From: Betaproteobacteria bacterium
GTDB taxonomy: Bacteria; Pseudomonadota; Gammaproteobacteria; Burkholderiales; SG8-39
NCBI GenBank assembly: GCA_004297625.1
Contig: SCTY01000031.1
Location: 47,856 to 111,855, forward strand
Direction: 5' to 3'
DNA length: 64,000 nucleotides
The notes beneath the pieces were generated by a model that had not been told where the DNA came from, did no database searches, and worked only from the letters and a program-made list of their open reading frames with translations. A program made the translations under genes and the position numbers. Positions 1-9,386 of this stretch are shown piece by piece (position 1 is the stretch's first letter; each line of letters starts with the position of its first letter).

Positions 1-264
1 CAACGCAAGGATTATCGCGTTCGGAAACAGTACATTTATGTGGTCGAGATACTGAGCGATGTTCTTGACATGCGCCCTAATTTCGCGTCGCTGAAATCCC
101 CTTAGCGCGCGACCATTCTCGCGCTCGATCCTAGAAATATCTGCGATCCTCGCCACGTCCCCGCCGGGCATGAAAAATGAATAGACCGGATACCTGTCGC
201 CTTGGTGGGTCCGTAGAGCTCGAACTAGAAGCGCGTTAGCATTCGCGACCTTACGCTTCGACAT
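1..264 (-). CDS. dpdB: DpdB, DGQHR-domain protein (N-terminal part, cut by window edge)
   Basis: This is the first 88 codons of a gene that runs off the left edge. The start is ATG, with AGGAG 12 bases upstream, 2 bases after the dpdC stop. The translation contains VYSFFMPGGDVARIADISRI, then a GFQRREIRAHVKNIAQYLD segment and VLFPNAIILAL. This is the typical N-terminus of DGQHR/DndB-like proteins. In the characterised Salmonella Montevideo Dpd system, DpdB works with the transglycosylase DpdA to insert preQ0 into DNA. The assignment rests on the domain plus its place directly after the dpdC-like gene; the catalytic part is not visible. Confidence 0.8.
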   Translation of the reverse strand, partial: MSKRKVANANALLVRALRTHQGDRYPVYSFFMPGGDVARIADISRIERENGRALRGFQRREIRAHVKNIAQYLDHINVLFPNAIILAL

Positions 265-266
265 AT

Positions 267-1202
267 CTACCCGCGGCTCCTAATGATGTCTCTACACATC
301 TTCTGAAAGCGACCCTGCTCACACGCGACGTTGAGATCATCTCGCAGTGTTCTAAGAGCAACACTCCAGTGCCAGTCTGCTTCGCGCAGAACTCTTTTCA
401 CGGCTCGTTGCAATTGCGTTTCCGGTAGCTTGGAACGTACGATCGCCTCCTTATAGGGCCATCCGCGTAGCGCCCTGAGTACCATTGCTCTATGCCTTTC
501 AAGAGTAGGCTTCTTACGCATTCTCATCGCCAACTCTATGAAGTGACGCCCTGCTCGTTGCGGGAAGTCCGACTCGGTGCCCCTGATGGGACTCTTCCGG
601 CCATCTAGCCGGCTGTCGTACGGCATGTGGACATGCTGTAACCCCTCGGGGACTTCCTCTTTTCTTCGAGGTCCAACCAAGCGCACTCGGTCTAGGTCAC
701 GCTTCCTTAGTTCGAGTAGATCCTCCACGACCAAACCCAAATAAGCCGACGAAACTGCCACCACGAAATACGTTTCCTTCGATTTGGCGACAATCTCTGC
801 AAGGCTCCGTTTGCCAATACCGGCTGCCCGAAGCGCGGCCCACCATAGCGGAGGACTGAATGCGGCTCCATCTAAAACCCGATTGGAAATCGAATCCGCA
901 TGGTCATCGGCGATAGTGAGGCTATAAGACGGAATCCGATCTGTCTCTGTGATTAACCCCACTCCCGCCGAAATCACCCATAGGGGCGTGTCCGCTAACC
1001 GCGCTGCTTTAGTGGCCTCGCAATGCGCTCGCCCTTGGTAGAGGTCTAAGGCCTCCACCCGGTGGTCTGCCTCACGTAGTCGTCGCTTCCACTCCTTCAC
1101 GATTTGCTTCAATGAACCCTTAGGCATTGAATGAGCACGGAGTCGGCGGGGCGTAGGCAAAGCCTTCCTTGCGGTGCAGTTTGTGATAACTATGAGTCGC
1201 AT
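267..1202 (-). CDS. dpdC: DpdC-like protein, YaaA/DUF6884-like fold
   Basis: A 311-residue protein. The N-terminus has an ITNCTARK motif, then LYQGRAH near residue 55 and WVISAGVGLI followed by IPSYSLTI near residues 75-95. This pattern (Cys/Arg/Lys, LY, SAxxGL, PxYxxT) is that of the YaaA/DUF6884 group. In the known Dpd pathway DpdC converts the inserted preQ0 base to 7-amido-7-deazaguanine, so the same role is inferred here. It lies between dpdD and dpdB and starts at ATG after a 125-base gap that may hold its own promoter. The C-terminal third is basic and was not recognised. Family and position agree; the exact reaction is inferred. Confidence 0.75.
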   Translation of the reverse strand: MRLIVITNCTARKALPTPRRLRAHSMPKGSLKQIVKEWKRRLREADHRVEALDLYQGRAHCEATKAARLADTPLWVISAGVGLITETDRIPSYSLTIADDHADSISNRVLDGAAFSPPLWWAALRAAGIGKRSLAEIVAKSKETYFVVAVSSAYLGLVVEDLLELRKRDLDRVRLVGPRRKEEVPEGLQHVHMPYDSRLDGRKSPIRGTESDFPQRAGRHFIELAMRMRKKPTLERHRAMVLRALRGWPYKEAIVRSKLPETQLQRAVKRVLREADWHWSVALRTLRDDLNVACEQGRFQKMCRDIIRSRG

Positions 1203-1223
1203 TTCTTATGGAAACTGCTGGCC

Positions 1224-1254
1224 ATAATATACGAAAGGTCGCAGTTTTTGTGAT
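1224..1254 (-). promoter_or_regulatory. candidate sigma70 promoter for dpdC-dpdB
   Basis: On the minus strand ATCACA (1254-1249) and TATATT (1231-1226) are separated by 17 bases, inside the only sizeable gap of the dpd cluster. This would start transcription about 17 bases before the dpdC ATG. The -35 matches the consensus at 4 of 6 positions and the -10 at 5 of 6. Only sequence similarity supports it. Confidence 0.35.
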
Positions 1255-1327
1255 GTACCGCGCCAGCTTGCAACAGCAGTTACGCGGGCTTAGCCGCCGA
1301 GCGCTGCGTGGGTAGATCTCTTGCTGA

Positions 1328-3586
1328 CTACAATGCTTCGCTTGCTAGATGGTCTAGCACGGAGCGAACGATGCTCGCTGTGCCCTTTCCAAGCGGCATT
1401 AGGAGGTCCCTACCCTTCCTTGCCTCCTTGGCGCAGAAATACGCTTGATGCTTACTGCTCTTCCACGCGAACACAAAGATGTCAGCGCTTACGGCTAGGG
1501 CCCTGAGACGTTCCGTGGCAACGCCATCATTGTTTACCTCGATCCGAGCCCTCGGCAGCAGCCGAGACAATAGGCGCTGAGCACGATTGCCAGCAGTTTC
1601 CATCAAGGTATAGATCCCTATGACGCCATCGAACTCCAGAGGCGTGGCGACTACTCCTGGTTCTGCTTGCGGCGCAGGAATTGTCTCCATCACGTCGGGA
1701 CAGCCATAGTCCTGTGCCAACATCTTTAGAACATCGCGTTGCTCAGCGCTCACACGATGCCCCATGGAGCGCACACCTCCTAAGACATGCGCGAAAAACC
1801 GCAATGCCGCCTCGCGCTCTTGCATCGGGAACACTGCTAATACCTCAGCCACATTCAACGCCCAATCGAGATGCACCGGAGCGCTGTTGGCGGCGGCGAT
1901 CTCGCAGAGATCCTCCACACATTCCTTATAAGCATCCGTACTCGGGCCAACGGTCAAGAGTGCCTGAACCAGTGACGATGCCAGTTCAAGTTCGTCGCGA
2001 GAGACTGCTCCGGACCACGCCAGGATCCTCAAGAGAGTTCCATATAGCGGAGCGAAGCCGCGGACAGGGGAAGCTGGCTGCTCCACGAAGAAGCCGACCA
2101 AGGCAGGAAATGCGTTCCTAAAAACCTGTTCGGCCGGCCCGCTCGCATTACTGACTAGTCTCGCCAACTCAAGGCATTGAGCCGGCCTCTGAGCGTACGA
2201 CTCGACGTTCCACTTTAGTACCGCCGATTCCAATACAGGGATTGGTGAGTGCTCGTATTTGCCGCCAATGACCCACTGTGCCCAGCTGATCCAGTCCGCG
2301 TCGATTTCGACGCTGGACTCCTTCTTTCCGAGTGCGCGAAGCGCTTCGAGGCGCGAGCGATCCTTTGAGGTTAGCTTTGCATGGGCAGACGCCGCCGCCT
2401 CGTCAAGGAGAGCGAGGACGCGCTCTCGGATGCGCTTCGAGTTGACCTCCACCGCACAACGCAAGAGTGCGCTATAGGCCCACTGCTCTGGAATGACCTC
2501 AAATGCCAAATTGACAGCAACCTCATAGTCCTCGTCGGCGATAGCTTGCCTGGCGCTTTCGCGCGCGTCGAACTTCGCGGGAATCTTTGCTTGACGGCAG
2601 CCCTCGAGCCAGCGTCTTGCCATCGAGAGTCCAGCACCATCTTCCGGGTGTGCGTCAAGGATCGCCTGGCATCTTGCGATGTTGAGTTCCGTTTGCGCCA
2701 ATTCAAATAACAGAAACGCACGAAGCACCGCCGGACGACGGACACCCTTTCTCTCTTGAAACAGCGGTGCGTATCGGGTCGCTACGTTCTGCTTGAAGGA
2801 CGCAATCAATGCTTTCGGGTCGAGATCTTCCTCGAGAGGTCTTATCCGGTCCTCGTATAGCGCCTCAATGACATCTGTAATGGTCTGCGGTGGAAGCGAC
2901 AGGTCCATCACGCTTGCGATCAATGCGTGATTTCGGGCCAATTCTTCCCAACGCCCCAGTCCGGCGAGCAACCGGATCTCAAGGCATTTCCGCTGCTCTG
3001 CGCTAATGCGTCCGGATTGAACTAGCTCCGACAGCAGCTTGGTCGCACTCTCCGCATTCCCCGCCAACAGCGCACGATCGAAATCACCGCGGATTTGCCC
3101 GAATGGACGCTGTGTTCTGTCGGGAGTCGCGGGACGCCTCGACAATATGCTTTGATAGAGGAGCAATAGGTCGGCGATCTTCTGCCGGTCATCTTCCGTT
3201 GTTGGCGCAATTCGAACTACGCATCCTCCAAACCGATCTCTCAACGTAGATTCAATTACGTCACTGTCCCGCAGGCTGGCAGGCTGTCCGCGGAAGTCGC
3301 TGTAGCTGGGCCCGATTAAGCTGTACACCTCCGCCAGCATCCTGCCCAGCACGTGTTCGTCATTGCAGACGCCATACCACGTTGCGGGACCATCGCCCCC
3401 AAAAACGGGCAATACGATAGGCACAGCAGCCCCCGTAGAACTCAGCATCTTCAGCCATGGCTCGACCTGCCTTATCCATTCAGGCGGCCCCTCGCCGGAA
3501 ACGATCTGATTCCAGCTGAGTTCATTGCGCCCCGAAAAGAACCGCGCAAGCCACCTCTCGTCTTCAGCCGTGTACTCGAGCGTCAC
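1328..3586 (-). CDS. dpdD: DpdD, Dpd system protein of unknown fold
   Basis: A protein of about 752 residues if it starts at the GTG at 3586, giving VTLEYTAEDERWLARFF. That GTG overlaps the dpdK stop in a GTGA, as at most junctions of this operon; a longer start at 3661 would overlap dpdK by 79 bases and is less likely. I see no catalytic motif. The middle (about residues 150-550) is helical and repeat-like, and the C-terminus has a short hydrophobic strand ADIFVFAW followed by HQAYF. It is named DpdD by position between the PLD protein and the DpdC-like gene. Its function in the restriction half of Dpd systems is unknown. Confidence 0.7.
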   Translation of the reverse strand: MTLEYTAEDERWLARFFSGRNELSWNQIVSGEGPPEWIRQVEPWLKMLSSTGAAVPIVLPVFGGDGPATWYGVCNDEHVLGRMLAEVYSLIGPSYSDFRGQPASLRDSDVIESTLRDRFGGCVVRIAPTTEDDRQKIADLLLLYQSILSRRPATPDRTQRPFGQIRGDFDRALLAGNAESATKLLSELVQSGRISAEQRKCLEIRLLAGLGRWEELARNHALIASVMDLSLPPQTITDVIEALYEDRIRPLEEDLDPKALIASFKQNVATRYAPLFQERKGVRRPAVLRAFLLFELAQTELNIARCQAILDAHPEDGAGLSMARRWLEGCRQAKIPAKFDARESARQAIADEDYEVAVNLAFEVIPEQWAYSALLRCAVEVNSKRIRERVLALLDEAAASAHAKLTSKDRSRLEALRALGKKESSVEIDADWISWAQWVIGGKYEHSPIPVLESAVLKWNVESYAQRPAQCLELARLVSNASGPAEQVFRNAFPALVGFFVEQPASPVRGFAPLYGTLLRILAWSGAVSRDELELASSLVQALLTVGPSTDAYKECVEDLCEIAAANSAPVHLDWALNVAEVLAVFPMQEREAALRFFAHVLGGVRSMGHRVSAEQRDVLKMLAQDYGCPDVMETIPAPQAEPGVVATPLEFDGVIGIYTLMETAGNRAQRLLSRLLPRARIEVNNDGVATERLRALAVSADIFVFAWKSSKHQAYFCAKEARKGRDLLMPLGKGTASIVRSVLDHLASEAL

Positions 3587-4116
3587 TGGGGTCTCAGATA
3601 TTCTGCAAACTCCAACCTCGCTCGCGCCAAATCCTCCGCGTCTAGGGAGAACTCGATCCACTCATCATTGATCGTGAGGGCGTTGTACGTGAGATTCATC
3701 GATCCAAGGAGCAGACTTCGCGAAAGCAGGATTCCCTTCGTGTGCAGTTGATCACGGATAGTTGCTTTTGCCTGGTCCTCGACTGCGTAGGTTCGAGCCA
3801 GGTCGGACAACCGCCCTAGAAACGCCTTGTTGGTGTCTTCGGCTCGCGTAACGACATTGACGCGAGCCCCGCGGACCATCAATGCGACGAGAACATCCGC
3901 CACCCGGATCTCTCGCCGACCCCACTCAGGATTTAGGGAATCAAAATTGCCGGATCTGTTATCGATTAATACGACATTGCTAATCCACGGCGACACCACC
4001 CAAATGTCCGAATCCTCTCGGAGCATTTCACCGACGAACATGTTTTGCAGCAACTCCTGAATCGTGGCTGAGCCGGTAAGTTGGCTTTTGAAGATTCGCC
4101 GGTGCAAGTAAGTCAC
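3583..4116 (-). CDS. dpdK: DpdK, phospholipase D-like nuclease
   Basis: A 177-residue protein with one PLD-type half-site: HTKGILL near residue 127 and SMNLTYNAL about 12 residues later, then NDEWIEF. Such single-HKD proteins usually dimerise to build one active site and act as DNA nucleases, so this is a candidate effector of the Dpd restriction module. The GTG start overlaps the dpdJ stop by 4 bases (GTGA), and the stop overlaps the dpdD start in the same way. The size fits a compact PLD nuclease. DNA cleavage is inferred from the family. Confidence 0.8.
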   Translation of the reverse strand: MTYLHRRIFKSQLTGSATIQELLQNMFVGEMLREDSDIWVVSPWISNVVLIDNRSGNFDSLNPEWGRREIRVADVLVALMVRGARVNVVTRAEDTNKAFLGRLSDLARTYAVEDQAKATIRDQLHTKGILLSRSLLLGSMNLTYNALTINDEWIEFSLDAEDLARARLEFAEYLRPQ

Positions 4117-7100
4117 TGGACTGCCTCGACGACTTCAATGTCCGCCTCGAGCACATCCATTGACCGCCTCAAGCCCTGCAAGCGCGCGTAGGCTCGGAGA
4201 TAGCCAACGTCGATCGGGTTAGTGATGAGGATACTTAAGGTGTCCCCTAACCTGTCTCGCTGGGCTTCCGAACAAGTAAGCGTCACTAAAGCACCGTCGC
4301 CGAGGGCGTGTGCGGCCTTTGCGAACCAATCCTTATCCTCGACTGATATGCGGATTCTGTCGTCCGTCATCGTGTCCGCCACCAGAAGCCGTTCGATTGG
4401 CGGCAGTTCGACAAACGCATTCCACAATTGAAGAGCGCTTTGCCGAACTACACGTCCCCGGGGCCAAAGCAACCCGTATATCGCACCCATACGCCAGGCG
4501 CCGCGGTCTTGCCCAAGGGGGGCCCCCACCTCAGCTACGACCGCGTCAATATCTTCTGATTGGCTGAGCCAGTAGCACATGACGCGAAGGTCGATCTCCA
4601 AGCCAAGGCGTTCCTCCTCTGCGTTCCAACGCTCGATCACTTCGGAAAGGTAATGATCCATCGCCGGACCTGCGCCTGATCTCAGTAAACGGTTCGCAAG
4701 TGAAACAAGGAACCCGTGAAACGGTGCAAACCCTTCGCGTACAAGAGCGACCCGCATCTCGCTGGATGCACGCATTAGTTTTTCATGGTTCGCCGTGCCT
4801 CTGAATTCCTCTACCAACTCACGAACCCGCGAGCTGGAACCTTCAGTCACCATTACCTTGAGCAATTTGGCAAGTTGGTGGTCAATCAGCTCGAACTCAC
4901 CCATGTCGAGGCCCGTCCGAACCGCCGAGAAAAATCGACGTGGATCCTCTGAGTAACGACGCAGGATCTCCTCCACTAGGCCGCTGCCGCCCGGGCTTTT
5001 CTCGGTGATCCAGATTTCGAGCAGATCTTTCTCGCCTGAAGAGCCTCCGTCATCGAGTATTGCCCCGCGATCCAGATCAACACACAGATCATCCGTATCC
5101 ACCGTAGGACAAAGGTCCGTTATCGCCCGTAGGAGCGCCGCAGCGACCGTGGATTGGTAGGCGCGCCGCAGCCAGCTCTCCCACTCGCGCGTGATCGGCT
5201 CCCACAGGAAGCGCGCCATCCTATGAAGTTCGGTGACAACCGCCGGATCTTTTAACCGGTCCTCGAGATCCTTGCGTAACCTGTCCTGTCCGCCTTGCTT
5301 AGCCTCCTCTTCCGGTTGATCGACGAGATCCGACTGAAAGAGAAGAGAGAGCACTTGGTCGAGGGTTATCGACGCGCGGCCGCCCGCAAGAGCTTCGGCG
5401 GCCTTGGCTAGGCTGACGCGCTGGCTGATTGCTTCGTACGTAAGCGCTGACAAAAAGACCTGTGCCAGCCACTCGCGCATGAAAGGACTCGGCACACCTC
5501 TTAGCGAATCTCCCTTCCAAGCGCTGTCCAGATATCGAGCTGTGCGCAAGGCCTGCCACTTGCGGGCATCAACGCCTGGCTGTCGGGCGTAAAGGCCAGA
5601 CGGCACTCGTAGTTTGAAGACGACTCCGTCGGCCAAGAATGCCGCGCCCAGGCCGACGGGCTTGCCTTCGTGTTCGAAGTCGACCGAGAGACGAATTGCA
5701 TTTCCTCTACTCAGGCCGATTTCGGCACTCGATCCGACCGCGAAGCGCCTCACTTCTATTGGCGCCTGGTTAGCGTGCATGTAAAACCCCACCTCTGGCA
5801 CTAGCTCGCTCCATAGGCTGCCCGCAGCTGGCCTAAGAGTGTTTGCGACACCTCGAGGAACTAACTGCGTTTCCCATCGAATTTCCGCGTGCGAGCTGTC
5901 CGCAACGTTTGCTGGTGGCGCTACTGGAGTGAAGGTCAGTGGGCGAAATACCTGGATGGAAATGGTTGCGCTGTCCCGTTTGATCAGGAAATTCCCGATT
6001 GCGCTGTGCTCGCCAATCTTGTCAATCTCCAGCTTCGCCTGTGCACCAGGCGTGAGATCGCCAACCGCGGCAGGTGCGATCCAATGGCGATCCGTCCTGA
6101 ATCGCACACCAAACCTCCGACTTACGCGCCCGGGTGCGAACTCTCTGATCGCCGCGAAGACCGGCATAGCTGGCCGCTCACTAGCTTCTTCCGGACGGAG
6201 ATGAGGCAAAGCGATCCAGACCTCAGCGAGGTTCAGGTCAGCGAACAGGGTCGCTGGAACAAACTCAGGCAATGGATTATTCCGGATCTTGAAGTCTGAA
6301 TCCGGTTTACCAAAGGCGCGCCAGCGCGTCGTCAGGCGACGAAGTGCCGTCGGTAGTACCGTCGTCATCAACGGCCTCGGATACTCCCATAGCAATGCGG
6401 ATACCTCATCATTGGACAGTTTCAGCGCCCGCCCTAGATAATCCGCCAAACGCTTACTCGAATTCTCCGATTCGAGAATGGACCGTATCTCTTTTTCCAA
6501 TTGGCGCGCACGCCGCTCGTCCGACTTTTCGGCGAGATCTCGCCAAACGCTGCCGGGCGCCGAATCCTCCAGGCGCCGGCCCAAGTAATCCATAGTTGCG
6601 AACACCGCCTGCATCCGCGTTATGTATCGGTTGGCAAGCGGTAACGTTCGTACGGGTAGTTCCGGGTCGAACAGAAGGTCATACGCCTGGTACGCAATCC
6701 GGTCACGCCCATAGTCGGACAATACGATGGCACTCCACGGTCGCATTCCACGTGTTCGTCCCGCTCGCCCCTTTCTTTGCAGAAACCCGGCTGCGCCTTT
6801 TGGTGCCTTGTGCTGCACGACCGCACCAACCTTTGGGTCATCGAATCCAACTTCGAGTGCCGCTGTCGCGACTACTACGTCAGCCTCGGCATCAATTCCT
6901 CGATCCTGCGAGCTAACGCGCTCCACGACCAATCGGGTGGAAAGCTGGTGACCTAGGCTTTCACAGAATCTCCAATCTTGTCCGTTGCTATACCTTGAGC
7001 GGGACGTCCCCAAGGATCGCAGGACCGCAAGCCCGCCGTTGGGGGCATTGCGGATGTCGGCCACACCGGAGCTTGTCCGACCCTCTGCGCTCAACAGATC

Positions 7101-8666
7101 GAAGTAGAGTCGGTTGATCACGTCAAGGTTGTCTGCAAAAACAAAACTGCGCTGTCCAAAGAACCCCCCGCTGACCGACCGACTGAGATCTGCAGTCTTC
7201 GGATCCAGGCAACGCTGGATGAGCATCGCCGTTTGGATTGTTGTGGACAGAAGAGCCGCCCGAGACACCGGATCGCCACGAAGGGCAATCAAGTACTCGG
7301 CGCCTTCGTTTTCTATTTCATCGGAATGGGGCGCGATCTCTTCAATGTGACTTAGGCCAGTGCCTGTGAGTGCAGCGAAAAATGCCGGCGCTTCACGCAA
7401 TGTTGCTGACAGGCCGACGAATCTCAATGACTTGTCAGCCATTCGTTGCCATCGCCGCATGAGGTACGCAACCTGGGCACCATGCCGCCCTTCATAGGTA
7501 TGCACCTCGTCGAGCAACACGATCTCTGGCGCTCTGCGAGCGTTCGCTCCCACGCCAAAAAGATGATTCAAGGAATTGTCCGAGAGCCTTTGATTGAGCA
7601 TCTCGGTCGTCGTGAACAGGATATCCGGTGGCCATTTGCGCATTGACGCGCGGGTGAGCGGAAGGGTCGTTCCGTCAATCCCCCAGTGACATGCCCGACA
7701 TACCAAGCGCTCGCGGCCCGCATTTACATCGTCGCGCCTCCAACTGAGTTCAGCGTCACACCTGATACAACGCAAAAATGAGCAAAGTCGATCCTCCCCG
7801 ATCCTCTCCCAGTCGCAATACTGGATGCTTGAAGGCGTCTCACCAAACAGGGCTCCAATCCGGATCGCCGGCTTTCTGCTTCCAGGGAAATCTTCGCTGA
7901 GCGCGAGTGCTCTACTAACAACTTCGCGTAATTGATCCTTCAGCAATTCGGTTCGTGGATAAATGGCCACTGCTTTGACCCAAGGTCTTTCATTCCCGTC
8001 CGCCAATCGATGGCGCGCGACAGATGACAGGACCGGTAGGTAAAACGCCAGGGTCTTTCCGCTTCCTGTGCCAGCGCACACAATGGTACTTTGGCGAGAG
8101 TCGTTTTCTATAGCGGAGACGATTCGCTCTGCCGCGCGCACCTGAAATCCGGCCAGCCTAAAGCTGGGGTTGTTCGGAGAGATGAGTACTCTCGCCGCAG
8201 CGAGCAATCCGGCATCGGAGGTTACTGAGGCTAGCCTTTCCATTGCCGTTCCGCCCGCGACGTCCCGTCGCGGATATTGTCGTGATCGGCGTTGAAAGCG
8301 AAAGTCCGCAACTAATGTAGGGGCCCGTTGCCAAGCCCCTGGTGCTGCATGCTTCGGAAACAACTGCCTTAGTCGGAGAAGCAACCTCGTCGTTTCCGCC
8401 ATCCGAGATCGATAGGCACTATCCCCATCCTTCGATTCGACTTCGGCCAGTAGTTTTAGCCTTAGTAATTCATCTATCGCATCTTCTGCCCTCGAGAATT
8501 CTTCGTATCCTTCGCTGAGCGCCCGGTCAACGATCGGGTCGAGAAGCGCTACTAATTCATCGTACTCAAAGTAGCCATCGACGATTCCCCAAACTAGAAG
8601 CCGCGATTCTCGTTGCTCGATTTCATCGAGCGCATACGACAAAAACGATTCACGGGTCAACGGCAC
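4113..8666 (-). CDS. dpdJ: DpdJ, large superfamily 2 helicase with zinc cluster
   Basis: A 1517-residue protein. Walker A (AGTGSGKT) is at about 198-205, followed by a four-cysteine cluster (CIRC ... CRAC) inserted between helicase motifs I and II, then LLDEVH as motif II, VGLSATLR as motif III and QRKGRAGRTRG as motif VI. The long C-terminal half has no recognised catalytic motif. This is the DEAD/DEAH helicase of Dpd islands and resembles the DUF1998/Lhr-like group with a cysteine cluster. It starts at GTG 6 bases after dpdI and overlaps dpdK by 4 bases. It probably translocates on DNA while sensing or processing unmodified targets; that role is inferred. Confidence 0.85.
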   Translation of the reverse strand: MPLTRESFLSYALDEIEQRESRLLVWGIVDGYFEYDELVALLDPIVDRALSEGYEEFSRAEDAIDELLRLKLLAEVESKDGDSAYRSRMAETTRLLLRLRQLFPKHAAPGAWQRAPTLVADFRFQRRSRQYPRRDVAGGTAMERLASVTSDAGLLAAARVLISPNNPSFRLAGFQVRAAERIVSAIENDSRQSTIVCAGTGSGKTLAFYLPVLSSVARHRLADGNERPWVKAVAIYPRTELLKDQLREVVSRALALSEDFPGSRKPAIRIGALFGETPSSIQYCDWERIGEDRLCSFLRCIRCDAELSWRRDDVNAGRERLVCRACHWGIDGTTLPLTRASMRKWPPDILFTTTEMLNQRLSDNSLNHLFGVGANARRAPEIVLLDEVHTYEGRHGAQVAYLMRRWQRMADKSLRFVGLSATLREAPAFFAALTGTGLSHIEEIAPHSDEIENEGAEYLIALRGDPVSRAALLSTTIQTAMLIQRCLDPKTADLSRSVSGGFFGQRSFVFADNLDVINRLYFDLLSAEGRTSSGVADIRNAPNGGLAVLRSLGTSRSRYSNGQDWRFCESLGHQLSTRLVVERVSSQDRGIDAEADVVVATAALEVGFDDPKVGAVVQHKAPKGAAGFLQRKGRAGRTRGMRPWSAIVLSDYGRDRIAYQAYDLLFDPELPVRTLPLANRYITRMQAVFATMDYLGRRLEDSAPGSVWRDLAEKSDERRARQLEKEIRSILESENSSKRLADYLGRALKLSNDEVSALLWEYPRPLMTTVLPTALRRLTTRWRAFGKPDSDFKIRNNPLPEFVPATLFADLNLAEVWIALPHLRPEEASERPAMPVFAAIREFAPGRVSRRFGVRFRTDRHWIAPAAVGDLTPGAQAKLEIDKIGEHSAIGNFLIKRDSATISIQVFRPLTFTPVAPPANVADSSHAEIRWETQLVPRGVANTLRPAAGSLWSELVPEVGFYMHANQAPIEVRRFAVGSSAEIGLSRGNAIRLSVDFEHEGKPVGLGAAFLADGVVFKLRVPSGLYARQPGVDARKWQALRTARYLDSAWKGDSLRGVPSPFMREWLAQVFLSALTYEAISQRVSLAKAAEALAGGRASITLDQVLSLLFQSDLVDQPEEEAKQGGQDRLRKDLEDRLKDPAVVTELHRMARFLWEPITREWESWLRRAYQSTVAAALLRAITDLCPTVDTDDLCVDLDRGAILDDGGSSGEKDLLEIWITEKSPGGSGLVEEILRRYSEDPRRFFSAVRTGLDMGEFELIDHQLAKLLKVMVTEGSSSRVRELVEEFRGTANHEKLMRASSEMRVALVREGFAPFHGFLVSLANRLLRSGAGPAMDHYLSEVIERWNAEEERLGLEIDLRVMCYWLSQSEDIDAVVAEVGAPLGQDRGAWRMGAIYGLLWPRGRVVRQSALQLWNAFVELPPIERLLVADTMTDDRIRISVEDKDWFAKAAHALGDGALVTLTCSEAQRDRLGDTLSILITNPIDVGYLRAYARLQGLRRSMDVLEADIEVVEAVQ

Positions 8667-8672
8667 TATTGA

Positions 8673-9386
8673 TTAGTTGATTCGCGAACGAACAACGAAC
8701 GTGGCTATCAGATTGTTAGCACGCAACCAATCGATTACCGATGGCTTAAGCAATTCAAGACTTGCCCCCAAACTCGACGCCGTTGCCTCGAAGAACTTCT
8801 CTACGTCACGAGGCACGTCCTCATCAAACTTGATCCTTGCCAGCGCATCGCTGCTTTTGCGGGCCTCCTCGATCGCCTCAGCGGTTTCCGGCGCATAACT
8901 GCGATAGGCAGCGAATTTACGGTACAGATCCGTGTAACGACGAAGCAACTCTTGGTTCTTTGGCGTCAGCGCAACACGAATCTGCTCAGGGGGACGACCC
9001 CCAAACAACTGTGTGCTATGGAACGTCTTCCAATCCTCGGCTTGCCGCGACCTGGCGTTCTTTTCGAGCATGTCCAGTGCGGCGAGCATTCCACTCCATC
9101 GCTTTCCTTTCTTGAGTGTTGACGAAACGGGCGCTTCCTGGAACCGCGCGGCAATCTCCGAAACCAGTACGATTGCGTGCTCAGCGTCTAACACCGGCGA
9201 AAGTCGGATCTTGTGCTCTCGGAACAGTCGTGCCCGTGCCTTCAGCTGCCGCAATCGTTCTACTCGCTCGCTAAGCTCTTTCCGCAATTCATTGAGTTCC
9301 TGCGCCTGTTCAACGCCGCCCTTTGCTTTCTCCGCGGATTGCAGGCGAGACAGCACCTGAACAGCTTGCTCCCCCAGCATCGTCAC
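8673..9386 (-). CDS. dpdI: DpdI, helical Dpd system protein
   Basis: A 237-residue protein. The first ~65 residues are charged and heptad-like (RLQSAEKAKGGVEQAQELN onward), consistent with a coiled coil, and the rest is mostly helical. I see no enzymatic motif. It starts at GTG, overlapping the dpdH stop by 4 bases, and ends 6 bases before dpdJ. It is likely a partner of the DpdH ATPase or DpdJ helicase, inferred only from coupling and order. The name follows the conserved position in dpd clusters. Confidence 0.65.
   Translation of the reverse strand: MTMLGEQAVQVLSRLQSAEKAKGGVEQAQELNELRKELSERVERLRQLKARARLFREHKIRLSPVLDAEHAIVLVSEIAARFQEAPVSSTLKKGKRWSGMLAALDMLEKNARSRQAEDWKTFHSTQLFGGRPPEQIRVALTPKNQELLRRYTDLYRKFAAYRSYAPETAEAIEEARKSSDALARIKFDEDVPRDVEKFFEATASSLGASLELLKPSVIDWLRANNLIATFVVRSRIN

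Noticed and set aside
3587..3661. Longer DpdD start at 3661
   Set aside because: It would overlap dpdK by 79 bases, while GTG at 3586 gives the 4-base overlap used throughout the operon.
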